From Cristatella mucedo (lineage: Eukaryota > Bryozoa > Phylactolaemata > Cristatellidae), in assembly GCA_009760855.2 (NCBI GenBank), contig WPIO01000009.1, positions 2,060,001 through 2,124,000 of the forward strand: 64,000 nucleotides of DNA, in the 5' to 3' direction. A model generated the notes under the pieces. It searched no databases, had not been told where the DNA came from, and saw only the letters and a list, made by a program, of their open reading frames with translations. Position numbers and translations under genes: made by a program. Below are positions 34,880 through 46,700 of the stretch, piece after piece (position 1 is the stretch's first letter; the number at the start of each line of letters is the position of its first letter).

Positions 34880-35910
34880 TATACAGGGCAAGTAGTTTAA
34901 CAGGAGGTCGGGCCTCCTACCGAGGCTTGTGATTCTCTCTCGTATTTGCTGTGCCGTCGAGTCCGGAAACCTTTTACAAGTCTCTGAGAGAAAATATTTC
35001 CCCAGTAATAATGCAGCTGCCGGCTAGACAGCTCCCCTCTGAGTCATAGCACGGACAGAATAGGAGACCTTCAAAGTTTTCCCAAAAATGCTCTATGGGA
35101 TTTACTGGTGATGGTGATGGACTCGGGCAACTCATTTTTCTGATAGCTGCTTCAAAGAAAACTTCAGAGAAAAGATTTTCGAAAGTCTTTTGTTTTGCTT
35201 TGTGCTTAAGGCCAGTGCCTAGCTGCCTTATGAATTCTTCTCTTAAAAGAGCTCTAGTGTTTTGCACACTAACATTTTTTTGCCAGTCGATATGCACATC
35301 TGGATTACTGTGCTTAAGTTTGTTAATACAGTGCAGAGCTCTGACGTGTCCGAGGAGCAGAAGCAGAGAGCCCAAACCATGACATGATTCACCAATGAAT
35401 TTCACTGTAGGCTGGAGCAGTCAGGGGGACACCTCATTTTCCGACTTACACATACTATTAGCAAACAGTATGAATCTGGACTCATCGGTTCATGAAACTC
35501 GACTCAAGTCGACTGGCATGTAGAAGGCCTGGTCCCGGGTACGTTTGAGCTGATCGCTTCTGTGTAGCCAAGGCTTGTGCCTGGCGACCATTCTCAATAC
35601 GCCACACAAGAGGCAAGTCTTTATGCTTCTGACCATGCGGGTAGTGATCGTCGGCCACTGATAGTGGTGCTCTGTGTTGCAGGACGAACCAGCACGTCCG
35701 GGTGAAGGTTCATTCTGCCGGGTCGTCTTCAATAGGCGACATGAGAGCAGTCTTCTAGCCATGCTTCGGCGTGCTTCAAAATTTTTCAGGATTGTCCCTC
35801 TACTGCCAGTTTTAGAGTCCGTACCACTTCTAGATCGTGTAGGGCCCATTTCATTCAAGGTCTGCAGTCGTCCTCTCGTAACACTGTCGAGTGGTGTCTT
35901 TTACCAGGCT
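34880..35910 (-). pseudogene. Tc1-like transposase pseudogene
   Basis: Read on the minus strand, the DNA-transposon transposase appears in pieces. First comes an N-terminal helix-turn-helix region (TRGRLQTLNEMGP ... ITTRMVRSIKTCLLCGVLRM). Then WTDESRF-like TDESRFILFANSM carries the first catalytic Asp, TVKFIGESCHGLGSLLLL (usually GGSIMVWG) follows, and SPSPVNPIEHFWENFEG carries the third catalytic residue of the DD34E triad. The second catalytic Asp region (normally QDNA-H) reads SVQNTRAL, so that Asp is lost. At least two frameshifts (near 35490 and 34975) break the frame. An unusual C-terminal end RFPDSTAQQIRERI ... LLLNYLPC is readable to 34880. It is inactive; terminal inverted repeats were not identified. 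Confidence 0.85.
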
Positions 35911-36525
35911 TGTGAGCCAAACCCACTGGAAGAAGCCGGCTCTCTGCTGGTGGATAGAGTAGAGCCCTCCCCCACCCAACCAATCCCTGCCCATAGTGAT
36001 TGTGGAGCAGAATGCCAAACAATTGCCAGCTTGTTTGGTTTAAAGAACCACAATGTTTAAATACCCAAGCTCCATAGCAACCGCATGTTTTTTTTGCAGT
36101 TTTAAAATGCATCACACACTAACAAAGAGCAACAGCTGCTCCACTTTGACTTGGGCAGTCAAGGTTTACATGTCCGAGCTGTGCTTGATGTGCTATCTGA
36201 TGTACTCAGTTTAAAGGGTTTATCTGAGGTCGGCCTGCTTTATAGAGCACTTATAAAGAATGCGATGTGCATTGGGGAAGGCAGACACGTGGAAGCTCAG
36301 ACCTCCTGGACAATGGGCTTGAGAACAAACAGTGCACTCCAAACCCGTCCGTGCTGATTAGTCTAGCCAACGAGACATGAGCCCAGTCTGCTTGCATTGC
36401 TTTAACACTCTGGGTGCTTCTCATGCACAAAAAAAGCAGTCGATCTCATCGTCTGGCTACAGTTTTACTTATGTGTGCGCATGCTTGTACGAGCACATTC
36501 GCATCATCGTGATATAATTGAAAAA
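35911..36525. other. Flank of the Tc1-like relic, nothing else recognised
   Basis: May include the left part of the transposon; no terminal repeat or gene found. Confidence 0.35.
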
Positions 36526-36527
36526 TA

Positions 36528-36690
36528 TATGTAATTGATTTGTATCGCGCCCTAAAACAAAGCTTAATCTCTATTCAGGCGCTTCACATATGCCACGGGA
36601 CTCTCGAGCCCACGACCTAGGCACCAAGTACATTAACCTTGACCTTGGTCGATGCGAGCACATTAACTGCTGGGCCAAACCAGCAGCAAT
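36528..36690 (-). mobile_element. SINE family 2 copy
   Basis: On the minus strand: head GGTTTGGCCCAGCAGTTAATGTGCTCGC, GACCAAGGTCAAGG, B box GTGGGCTCGAGAGTCC, tail GAATAGAGATTAAGCTTTGT. Confidence 0.8.
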
Positions 36691-36784
36691 TCAAATCTAT
36701 CCTGAGATAAAGGAGATTGTGTGAGTGTCACGCCGAAGTGTTTTCTATAACACGCTCAAGCAAACAATCCTCTTAACAAAGCCT

Positions 36785-36872
36785 GCTGCAAGAGGGGTGA
36801 TAGCCACTATGGCTGTTCTGCTGCTATATAAATGAGGCTGTTAGATCAGCTGACCTTCACTTTTTTATTCTG
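36785..36872 (+). mobile_element. SINE family 1 body fragment
   Basis: GGGTGATAGCCACTATGGCTGTTCTGCTGCTATATAAATGAGGC, then TGTTAGATCAGCTGACC, without a tRNA-like head. Confidence 0.7.
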
Positions 36873-37927
36873 CGTGCACGAATTGTAAGAGCATAAGCTG
36901 CCAAGTGCGATGGAGAAAGACTGTCCACGGTCTTTTGTTTTGATCACGTGAGGTTCTGCAATCATATTGCAGCTGCAGTTATGTGAGACCACCTGCTTCC
37001 GACTTTAGGGTAGCTCTGTGGTAGTCTCAGTGCTTGAGAGGGTGCTCAATTGCATTTGGTGTGATCCAAATGTTTTTCAAAAACAGGCATAATTATTTTA
37101 ATTTTACTGTTTTAATTAATACACCACAATTAAAGAAAGCAGCACAACTGCATTTTGAGTGCAGTCATAATTTTAAAAGCCATTACGATTGCACTACAAA
37201 ATGGTGAACCTTTGCTTGTGACCTCATGGCCCAATAGTATGTACGATCGCCTTAGCACTACACAGATACACTGCGGCTAAGGTGACTTGCGGCAACCTCA
37301 CAGGTTGCCTCCCATCCCACTTCTGATCGTACACTTTACTAGCCAACCAGATCAAAGGTCGACGATCGAGAGATCGGCAAAAATCCTCCTCATTCACAGG
37401 GGCATCTCACAGGAAATCGTACGAGAGAGCTCAATCCAGACCAGAATCAGCGGTTTTAAGAGCCTGGACACCTTTGCAAGCAAAGCCATGCACCAACGTA
37501 TTGCCAGTAAAACCGCACAAGCTATCGCTGATCCTCCAGTCAGCAGCTAGGGAAAAATACTGCTGATCTAGAAAGCTAAGGACATAGCACCTGAGATTTT
37601 TTTGCACTTCCGTCACGTAATCAGGGTAATCACATTATCAGCTTGCTTACCTTCCTAATTCGAGTCGAAGGTGCTTGAGAATTAATTCTAGGTCTCACGA
37701 GCTCATTGCCGATGCTCTTGCTTTACTTTGGCTTTTCGCTGCATGATATTCACTGTTCGACCGGCTGCAGTGGGGAGCTGAAATGAAGCAGGAAACTGGC
37801 CTCGCGGCTCGAAAGTGCTGCTTAAAAAGAAGTGCCCGTCGTGCGCGTATGCACGGGTCGTGTCTCTGAACCCTCGGTTGTGTGTTGTTACCTCTTCTGG
37901 CACAGCTGGCATGGTATCTACTGAAAC

Positions 37928-37930
<3 letters not shown>
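36873..37930. other. Intergenic DNA, nothing recognised
   Basis: No gene recognised. An 87-codon plus ORF at 37287-37550 has no recognisable domain. Confidence 0.35.

Positions 37931-37962
<32 letters not shown>
37930..37962. repeat. (CTG)n microsatellite
   Basis: About ten uninterrupted CTG units. Confidence 0.95.
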
Positions 37963-37964
<2 letters not shown>

Positions 37965-37989
37965 CTGTTCATCACTGGTGATGGCACGC

Positions 37990-38145
37990 TATGTACGGCG
38001 GTTGCTCTTCACAATCTAGGTCCGACGTCGTTCGAATCCTGTGGCGGCGGGCAATCCCTCATTGTCACAAGCGGTGGTGATCGCCTTTAAGGCTCTTCTG
38101 CCACTAAACAAAAAGGGGCTGCTAAATCGGCTAGTATTTTTTTTA
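37990..38145 (+). mobile_element. SINE family 1 copy
   Basis: B box GTTCGAATCC; hairpin GGCAAT ... ATTGTC around CCCTC; body GCGGTGGTGATCGCCTTTAAGGCTCTTCTGCCACTAAAC and GCTGCTAAATCGGCTAG. Confidence 0.8.
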
Positions 38146-38447
38146 GGTGAATCCTTCAGCTGATGACCAGGCAGGTGCATGCCCACCACCGAAGCTGTTC
38201 TACGTACGTGTTCCTACGCAGCAGCTGTCAGTGCACACAAGCGCTAGCGAACCGTGAAAGACTGGTAGTGCAGCTGCGTCTGGCAACCAACCTGCAGCTC
38301 TCTACAGTCACATTTCTACGATTGACTCCCCCTGCTGGACTCACTCACGTGGTTGCACCTGCTGCACCCCCTGCTTTCCGAGGCTTCTTGCAGTGGCATG
38401 CAGAAAAAGTGATGCCCTAGCATGCTGGCAGAATGCTTGAACACGTA

Positions 38448-38453
38448 TTTATT
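38448..38453 (-). promoter_or_regulatory. Candidate polyadenylation signal of the isthmin-like gene
   Basis: AATAAA on the minus strand, about 1.0 kb beyond the stop codon at 39458. I found no closer canonical signal, so the 3' UTR would be about 1 kb. Non-canonical signals are possible. Confidence 0.3.
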
Positions 38454-38857
38454 AATCGCAGGCAGCTTACAGATCACAGACAAGTGGGAATAGCGAACAT
38501 CACCAAAGAGATGGGTTCACTCCCTGCGATGCGCTCGACCCGAGTGGATGAATGGAAGCATCGTTCTGAGGTGGGACAAAGAATGACAGAGCAAACCAAG
38601 TGCACTACAGCAGCAACGAGCGAGAGAAAGGTCAAAGGTTACTGAAGCAAAAACAGACGACCAAGTATCGAAGGAGAAATAAATATTGTACATACGCATC
38701 GTCGCCGCCAATCGGGCAGATTCGCTCTGCCCGAGGCTTGACTTCAATGCATGCCTTCCTGCCCTGGAGGGGCTCGTGAAGGAAGGCAAGCGACTGCACG
38801 CCACGCACGAGTTAGCATAAATATGTATGCATACATACATATACATATACACACATG

Positions 38858-38861
<4 letters not shown>

Positions 38862-38914
<53 letters not shown>
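38862..38914. repeat. (TA)n microsatellite in the presumed 3' UTR
   Basis: About 50 bases of TA, preceded by ATACATACATATACATATACAC. Confidence 0.95.
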
Positions 38915-38916
<2 letters not shown>

Positions 38917-39457
38917 GTAAGACGGGAAATAGGAGAGACAAAGCGTGGTTCTATGAGTAAAAAACTAGATTCTCTGGGCAAGATTGTTACAGCGACTTCA
39001 TGCACGAGCAACGACAAGCAACGAGATCGCCGAGGCACACCAGTCACACGCTGGCCGAGGCCGACGAGCACAGTTCCTCCCGGTAGGCCAGCCGGTCGTG
39101 GTCTGCAGCCGGAGTCGGCCCATCCACGTCCTGACCGGAAGAGCAACACCAGCAAGTGTCGCCGGGTGCCATCAAATGCAAGGAGATTCATTTGTACCGT
39201 GGGTTCTGTCCTCCAGCAGGAGCAGCAGCAGTCGCCAGCGGACACACTCCTTGAAGGCTCGAGAATCAGGGCAGGCTGGAGCAAGCAGCTTTAGGGCACC
39301 GCCGGCCGGTCAGCAGCAGGTACACGAGCACTGCCGGCCGCTCGGCGTCTCAGCAGCTAGCAGCAGCTCAGTGCAGCTGCCGGAGCCGACGACTCAAGTG
39401 ATGCGCCGCAGGCAGCGTTGCGCCGGAAGAGGCACCACCGTCCGAGCCAAGCACTCA

Positions 39458-39560
39458 TCATCGCGTATCCTTGGCTTTCAGCGCCAAGTAGAGGTATTCA
39501 ATCTGGTTGGGCACTTCGTGACATTTCCTGCCGTTATTAGGCGGCCGAATGCTGTTATAC
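39458..39560 (-). CDS. ism1: Isthmin-like gene, exon 5 (C-terminus)
   Basis: Encodes residues 319 (part) to 352: R-YNSIRPPNNGRKCHEVPNQ, then a short Leu/Lys-rich end and TGA at 39460-39458. The RYN..RPPNNG.KC signature is the conserved isthmin tail that follows the AMOP domain. The acceptor is strong: a pyrimidine-rich tract (TTTTTTCTTTCTTGCCGCAG) directly precedes 39560. The first base completes the Arg codon begun in exon 4 (phase 2). The tail is about as long as in vertebrate isthmins, though the final residues differ. Confidence 0.93.
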
Positions 39561-39754
39561 CTGCGGCAAGAAAGAAAAAACTTCAACCCGGCGCCACGAG
39601 CCGCCACCAGGTCTTCCCTCGCAGCAGCCTACCGCCCGCCGGAGTGGTCTCCTCCTGGCTGCCGGCACTAGCCTTGCTGCCTGCCCTGCCCTGCCACCCT
39701 CACCGGGCTCTCTATCACTCTGGTCGCTGGCATGCTCTCGACCACGACTCTCAC

Positions 39755-39959
39755 CTTGTCCAGTCGCCTCCGCAGGTCAGCCAGGGCAGTCGATCGAGGG
39801 CGAAGTGCAGCTCCGGCGATATGTCCGGGCTGATGAGCATGGGTGTGCCGGCTCCAGGACCTCTCGTGATGAGTCGCGACTGAGCGTCGTAGCAGCAACT
39901 CTGCGCTGCCAGTGTGCCACCGCTGGGCGACGCCACCGACCAGATGCACCGGTGTGCGC
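39755..39959 (-). CDS. ism1: Isthmin-like gene, exon 4 (C-terminal half of AMOP)
   Basis: Encodes residues 251-319. It begins G-AHRCIWSV, then TLAAQSCCYDAQSRLITRG, PGAGTPMLISPDISPELHF and LPWLTCGGDWTR. The AAQ.CCY..... LITRG.GAGTP.LIS string, the SPELH motif and the closing C..GDW.R are diagnostic of the isthmin AMOP domain. Acceptor: GGCATTTCTTTTCTCAG before 39959. Donor: ACAAG|GTGAGA after 39755. Phases are 1 in and 2 out, matching exons 3 and 5. The position usually read as ARYCIRS in the family is AHRCIWS here. A CT/GA array lies about 137 bases upstream of the acceptor. Confidence 0.95.
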
Positions 39960-40095
39960 CTGAGAAAAGAAATGCCGCCGCTGCGTCAGCAGTCGCGTCA
40001 GGCAGCCGGGCCGCTCGAGTTGGCTTCCGCTGCCGAGGTACACACGTCCGGCTGCCGTGCAGCGCCAGACAATGACCGTCGACGGAAAGATGCCA

Positions 40096-40218
40096 CTCTC
40101 TGTCTGTCTGTCTCTCTCTGTCTGTCTCTCTCTGTCTGTCTCTCTCTGTCTGTCTCTCTCTCTGTCTATCTCTCTCTCTGTCTATCTCTCTCTCTCTGTC
40201 TATCTCTCTCTCTCTCTG

Positions 40219-40273
<55 letters not shown>
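40096..40273. repeat. (CT)n microsatellite in intron 3
   Basis: About 180 bases of CT with regular GTCT interruptions, 137 bases upstream of the exon 4 acceptor. It reads as GA on the transcript strand. Confidence 0.95.
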
Positions 40274-42050
40274 GCGTCAGTACAGTCGGTTACGGCTCGA
40301 TCGCACAAGCACCGGCGGCGAGGTGAGCACACGCCGGTAAGCAACACAAACGTCAGCCTTGCTTGCTGCTGCCACATTAAGGCACGTGCACGCTTGAGTC
40401 ACGTGTGAGTCGCAGCTTTGGCTTGCAGGGAACCCACTTCGGGATCAGTGCACAGGATGGATTGCATGGGCGCGGAGGAGGGAGGAAAGTGGCATGCGCT
40501 CATTGATTCCAGTGAACTGCTCGGTGCTCTGGTTTACCGACGAGTTACACCCTGCTGCCTGGATCTGGTGGTGCCACCCAAGGAACCTAAGGAGCACACA
40601 TGAGGCGTTTCCGAGTGTGAAAAAACCACGACTGAGCAGTGAACTGAAACTGCGCTTAAACTGAACAGTGAAGAGAATGAGGGTGAAGGCCATTCCTCCC
40701 AACGACTTCTGCTAGGTGTTAAAGCTGACCAGCTGACCCAATCAATCACGATCGTTAAGACACAGGCCAAAGGGGAAGAGCTGCTGAAGAGCTACAGAAT
40801 GGCAGGCCGGCCGCTCGATGGCTCGTGGTGCGATAAGCAGGAAACAGATCATCGTAGGGGTGAAGGGGGTTAGTGTCAGTAGCACAGGCCAAGCAGTGTA
40901 GCAAGTCTGGCAGCTGATGCGCGATGTAAGTCCTGAATGAGACAAGGGTGTAGGCAAAAATGCCGGCAGCACCTGTCGCCGTCGATTACATCGACACATC
41001 GTCATTTTCTTACTATACTATTCAGAAATGCTCCGTTCCTTGGTCTAACCTCGGCAGCTTGCTTGCTCAAGACTTATGAGCCCACTTTCAATACCCACAT
41101 AGATGGATACTGTCTGCTTGCAACTGTTTCCACGCTGGGAGGCCGCTGCAACCCCCCTCCCCCCAGGTAGGTTTATACGGCCTCTGCCTATGCTTAGGTG
41201 CTTCGTGCTGCCTTGACCTTGCACAGGCACCTGTCAATCATCGCCTGGTTTTCGCATGGGTAGCTCAAGCGCCCAGGCCGGCTGCCCAAGGCACGGGTCA
41301 GTGCCTCCACATCAGGCAGGCCCACTATGGACCTGCTAGCATAAACAGACGACCGTGTGTGCTCTGACGGCACGGCTCCTGGCCGTGAATGCCTGTGCAC
41401 TTAACTGCCTGTTTGACGAGTAAGCACGCGCCTATGTAAAGCATCGACTCAAGCTGCGCTGCTGATACACGCGATCGGCAAACTCGATCAAGCGTTCCGA
41501 GACACCTGCACCCCCGAAGCTCGGTGGCCGCAGCAGCCAGACAGCGTGGCCGCGCTGCTGTTTAAACATGGCGCTGCAGTAGCAGCGCAGCAAGCGGTCA
41601 CTCTTATCAAAGGATGCGCCGCCTCAGGCCGGTCGAGCTCTCTTTCCCGTCCTTCGGGGCCTCAACGTTGAGAGGCAGCCAGCTTGGGCCGCTCGGTTCT
41701 GCTGCAGGCCACAAATGCTGACAGCAACCAAAGACCCGGCCTCCCACTGGTGGCAGCTGAGTCGTTGCTTCTTGATGGCAAACAACCAGGTTGTATCCCG
41801 CCAGAGCAGTTGAGTTTCGGTTAGGTGTTTTAGTTCACAGTAGACAGTACATAGCAGCAGCAAGTTCCGGCTTTAATCCTGTGCACGATTAACAAGCCGG
41901 TGTCGAAGGATTCTATGTAATCAGACCGAGGTCGAGATGCAATTTTTGCTGGTAGGGTAGCCGAAGGTAATCATCTCTGCAGGAGGATCAACTAGCCAGG
42001 CCCTCATCCAATTGGCACAAATGCTTGGCTGATAAGGAGTAGCTGGACTC
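40274..42050. other. Intron 3 DNA, nothing further recognised
   Basis: No repeat family or alternative exon recognised on either strand; ORFs are short and overlapping. Confidence 0.4.
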
Positions 42051-42057
42051 TAAAGAG

Positions 42058-42362
<305 letters not shown>

Positions 42363-44200
42363 ATGAGATTCGGCCAGCCACGACGGACCAACCTTGACCG
42401 CAGCTGAAGCCTCCTGCCCCTGGAGTTGCTAGCTTAATGTAAAAAGCTGAGCGCTGCGACTCACATCCTTCAGGCTGCCTTGTCCTGGTCATCGGGGGGG
42501 GGGGGCAGTGTAAGCTCGACTAGAACTTCTTAGCCAGTACCCAGTCACCGGTGGGTCACGGGGTGGGGGAGACAGGTGAAGTGGGTGGGTGGGTGGGTGG
42601 GTAGGGCAGCCGAGGCAAGCTTAACTTGACTGCCTTTCATTTATTGTTAGTGCTTTTGCTCCATTAACCGGCCGGTGGCATTTGTTGGCAATAAAAATAC
42701 TCAGTTAATCTCTGGAATAATAATTAATTGATGTGTCAGGACCGGGGCTCGGAATTAGCTGAATAGAGACCTTCCTGTGTCGGTCTCCAGGCAGGAAGAC
42801 AGCTGGCTGGAGTGTCTCTCGTCGAGTGTCACGTTGGGCAGTCCAGTGGATAATTGTGGTGATAGTCTGGTGGCAGGTCGGCTCTGGGTCAAGTGGACAG
42901 AGAGTAGGGTGGGTGTGTGACTGGCTGCTGGATACTAGCCTGCCTGAATGCAGGGCTGGCAGGTGCCCAGCATTCATTGCCCAGGAACCAGGGGGTGCAG
43001 CTAATTCACCTCGACCCAGCCACCGGAAGCCGATAGGCAGCGATAGGCACCGACAGAGACGCTTGGTTTTCTCAGTTCTTGGTTTCGTTCAGTGTTGGCG
43101 CAAATCTGAGCTGTGTTGTCGAGAACTTGCAACCAGCCTCGCAGTGTAGCATTTACACTTGTCTGCCCAAGTACTTCATAAAATCAGCAGTTGCTAAGAG
43201 CCGAGCAGACTCCATTAATACTTAAGTTCTCCAGTAGTCGTCTGATTTAAGGGAGGCCTACCCCCCCCCCCGGCAGTGGTAGGGCCAGAGGCACTGGAGT
43301 GGTCAAGTGCCTACCACCGTCACAGCTGGAGTGCCCAACTGCCCGTTGGATGGCAGGTTGGTACAAGGCCACACGCCCGGCTGCAGCCTGCAGCCGTGCA
43401 TGCAGCCTTCGCAATATCCGAGGGCTCCAGCTGCTGCTGATATAAATGTTAAACGATGCTTGGTCAGTGCCTTACTGCCATAAACAAATCGGTTGTCCAG
43501 AGGCTCTCGGTAATTAACGGTGCAGCATTAAAGATTATTGGTGGCCATCGGCTGGATCAAATGCCACCATCTCCTGCAAGCAGCCTGTTTTTCTAATTAA
43601 TATTTTGGCTGGCTAAGATCACGTGATGAACTCGGGACCAGAAGGCTTACGGCCAGGCCTACAAATGACCTTTGGAAGGTGGTACAGTTCCTATATGTTT
43701 AGCCCTCTAGGCTTCCATACTTTCCTCTCAAAGCTTTGACCCAGCTTCGACCGGTGAGCGACGGCCGCAGCAAACCGGCTGCAGCGATGGCAGCAGCAGT
43801 GGCTGCAGCGATGGCAGCACAGACATTGGTCATCGTCTGGCCGAGCCTGCACAGAGAGCACTAGCTAGTGCAGGAATTTCATACATTAACGACTATGGGC
43901 CGGCGGTCATCAATCCGAATGCCGATCAATTATTGCATAGTCGAATCGAGATTAGACTGATTAGCACTCGAAGGATCGCCGAGTGCCTGCATAAAACAGC
44001 CCTCTTCCCCCCCACTGCTTTCGCCGGCCCCGCCCCACCTGCTCGCCTCACCCCACGTGATCGAGACCTTGAGTGCTCCACCAAATAACTTCTTTAAGTA
44101 CCAATGCCAGCAGCAGGAGGCAGCAGCAGGTCCGAGCCGACGGCACAGGAAGCGGCTGCGCAAGCTGCACCAAACTAAAGCCGGGTGGAACCTCTTTGTG
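42363..44200. other. Intron 3 DNA, nothing further recognised
   Basis: Contains short G- and C-runs (42495-42506, 43261-43270) and GGGT repeats (42579-42602); no exon or repeat family recognised. Confidence 0.4.
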
Positions 44201-44204
44201 ATCG

Positions 44205-44345
44205 GTTTGGCCCGGTGGTTAGGGTGCTCGCCCCGACCGAGGTCAAGGTGAGAGCAATTAATGGAGGAGGTCGTGGGCTCAAGCCTCAGGGCATTGTTGG
44301 AGCAACCGATTAGAGATTAAGTTCTCTCAAATGAGTTATATTTCT
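44205..44345 (+). mobile_element. SINE family 2 copy in intron 3
   Basis: Head GGTTTGGCCCGGTGGTTAGG and GCTCGCCCCGACCGAGGTC, B box GGGCTCAAGCC, tail TTAGAGATTAAGTTCTCTC. Antisense to the host gene. Confidence 0.8.
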
Positions 44346-44394
44346 TTTAGCAAGATATGAGCGAGGCAGCAAACCCTAGGCTGTAGCCATACAC

Positions 44395-44545
44395 AGCCAC
44401 GGGGTCTTCACCCCAGTAACAAGATGTCATGAACAAGATGCGGGTTCGAGTCCCGAAGCAGGTAATTAAGAATGGCCTTCTGCAAGCCGTTACGTCTCTT
44501 CTGCTGCTATGTAGATGAGGCCGTTGAACAGTCAATTTACTGTGG
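44395..44545 (+). mobile_element. SINE family 1 copy in intron 3
   Basis: B box GCGGGTTCGAGTCCCG, then a reduced hairpin region and TCTCTTCTGCTGCTATGTAGATGAGGCCGTTGAACAG. Confidence 0.75.
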
Positions 44546-45990
44546 ATGACCACAAGGAAATGAATGCCAATCACTTCACATGAGATATCGTAGGCCAGCC
44601 CGCCACTAGAATTAGTCTTCAGTTCTCTTTAAGCCAACAGCCTACCCGGATATGAGATTAGAGGAGCCTCAATGTGAAAGACGTGACTGAGAAGCCTCAA
44701 TAAAGACAGCTGTGACAGAGGAGCCTCAATAAAGACAGCTGTGACAGGATCTTCGGATGTGACTGAAGAGCCTCGATGTGGTAGGGAGCAAGGACAAAAA
44801 GTTAGGCTGTTTTTCTCTTACTAGATCAGTGCCTGGGGCTACGTGGTGGTCTGGTGTCAGTCGGATGAAAGGTTAAAAAACTAACATGCCATGCACACTT
44901 AACCTGACCGACAGATCCAGTGACACGTGGCAGTAAAGCCAGTGGCCGTTGGTGACACTTGGCTGCAGAGCAGGCTGGCAGAAAATGGACAGCTGCTTAT
45001 CCCTCCCAACCTGTGGCAGGTACGACCGAAGGCTACTTCGGCTGCGGCTGGAAGCCCCTGCCGACCCGAGTGGCAACAGAAACGGCACGCTGTCTGTGTT
45101 CCCTCATCTATCAGTCCCTTTCGTTTCGTTTTACGAGCCCTCACAGAAAGTGAACAAGCAGAAAGGGAGGATGGATGTGATGCAGACTTGATCAATCAAC
45201 CGATACTCGAAGCAGCAAATACTTGAAGTTGCGGCTCGGCGGTCTCCACGCTAGGGCTTTGGAAAACAATATGCTGTGGGCAGGCACATAAACATATCTC
45301 GGGTAACAGCCTAATTTCTCGGATGTCTCTGTCGCTCCGATCAATTAGCAAGGAAGCCCCGATCGTGTGTCGGTTTGCAAAAGAATGATAGATAATACAG
45401 TGGGAACTGGGTCCGGTGGCAAAGCAGGCGAGGAACACAGTGGAAACCAGGCCCGCCGGTGAATCAGGCAAAGCGAAGAGACTGCAAGCCAAGCTCGAAC
45501 TGTGACCACTACGAATGGCTGCTGATCGCAAAGACAAACAACGGCTAGCTTTCAATTAAAGCACAGGGCTTCGATGCCACAGTCAGTCGCATCCAGCAAG
45601 TATCGAGTAGAGACAAGTGGTTAAAACAACCCCGAACCAACCGGGCCTGCCCGGCTCCACAGACCGGCATGCCAGCAGCTGCTGCAGTGGCTCGAGCCTG
45701 GGAGTTGTAGTGTTGCATGCATGCTGCCACCCAATAGCTGTCCCCTTGTAGCACAGCAGCTTGCAGCCAGACAGACTTGTTTTTGGCGTAATCAATTTGA
45801 CCGAAGTACAGTTGGTAGTCACCCAACTCAATTGCCTGCCATCAAAGGCAAAAGTTCCTTGACAGTCAATGCAGCACCAGTAAGTAGCTTGGGGAGGGAG
45901 GTGATAAGCAAGGCAGTGGCAGAGGCAGCAGAGGCGGCAGGTGGTGGATTGAAGCACATCGGCGCTGCTGCTGCTGCTATCTCGACTCAC
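44546..45990. other. Intron 3 DNA near exon 3, nothing further recognised
   Basis: A tandem duplication of GAGGAGCCTCAATAAAGACA and flanks lies at about 44690-44750. Overlapping ORFs at 44899-45826 have no splice context. Confidence 0.4.
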
Positions 45991-46299
45991 CACTATGGTA
46001 CACGGACAGCTGGTGTGTCGTGTACGGTGCCAGCTTCCAGTAGAAGTTACGCTGCCTGCTGTCGTCCCACAGCTCCTGCTGACTGCTTCCGCCGCCGCTG
46101 CCTGTAGCTGCCGCCGGTCTCAACGATGCCGACTCCGTAGGGTAGAAGCAGGGGCACGTGGGCAAATCAGCCAGCTTGCGCATGTACTCCACCAGAAAAG
46201 GGTCGTTGTTGCACTGCAGAGCGTGCTCGCAGGCGTCCCGCTGCTGCAGCTCGGCCCTGGCACCTTGGTCGAGAGCTGTAGAAGCACTCGGGTGAGCAG
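45991..46299 (-). CDS. ism1: Isthmin-like gene, exon 3 (N-terminal half of AMOP)
   Basis: Encodes residues 148-251. After a short Ala/Ser-rich lead the AMOP domain opens with DACEHALQCNNDPFLVEYM (Cys171, Cys177), then LADLPTCPCFYPTE (Cys196, Cys198) and ELWDDSRQRNFYWK, ending LSVYHSG. The C....C...FL..Y...L..LP.CPC.YP and F.WK order matches isthmin AMOP domains. A low-complexity insert (about residues 204-222, Ala/Gly/Ser/Gln) sits between CPCFYPTE and ELWD. Acceptor: TTGGCTCTTTTTTCCCCACAG before 46299. Donor: CATAGTG|GTGAGT after 45991. Phase 1 on both sides, so it joins exon 2 and exon 4 in frame. Confidence 0.94.
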
Positions 46300-46404
46300 C
46301 TGTGGGGAAAAAAGAGCCAAGAGAACAATATTTATTAACGTGAAAAAGAGGCACATCTTGAATTACGTTTGTTGTCATTGAGCATGCTACCACTAACTGC
46401 TAGA

Positions 46405-46700
<296 letters not shown>

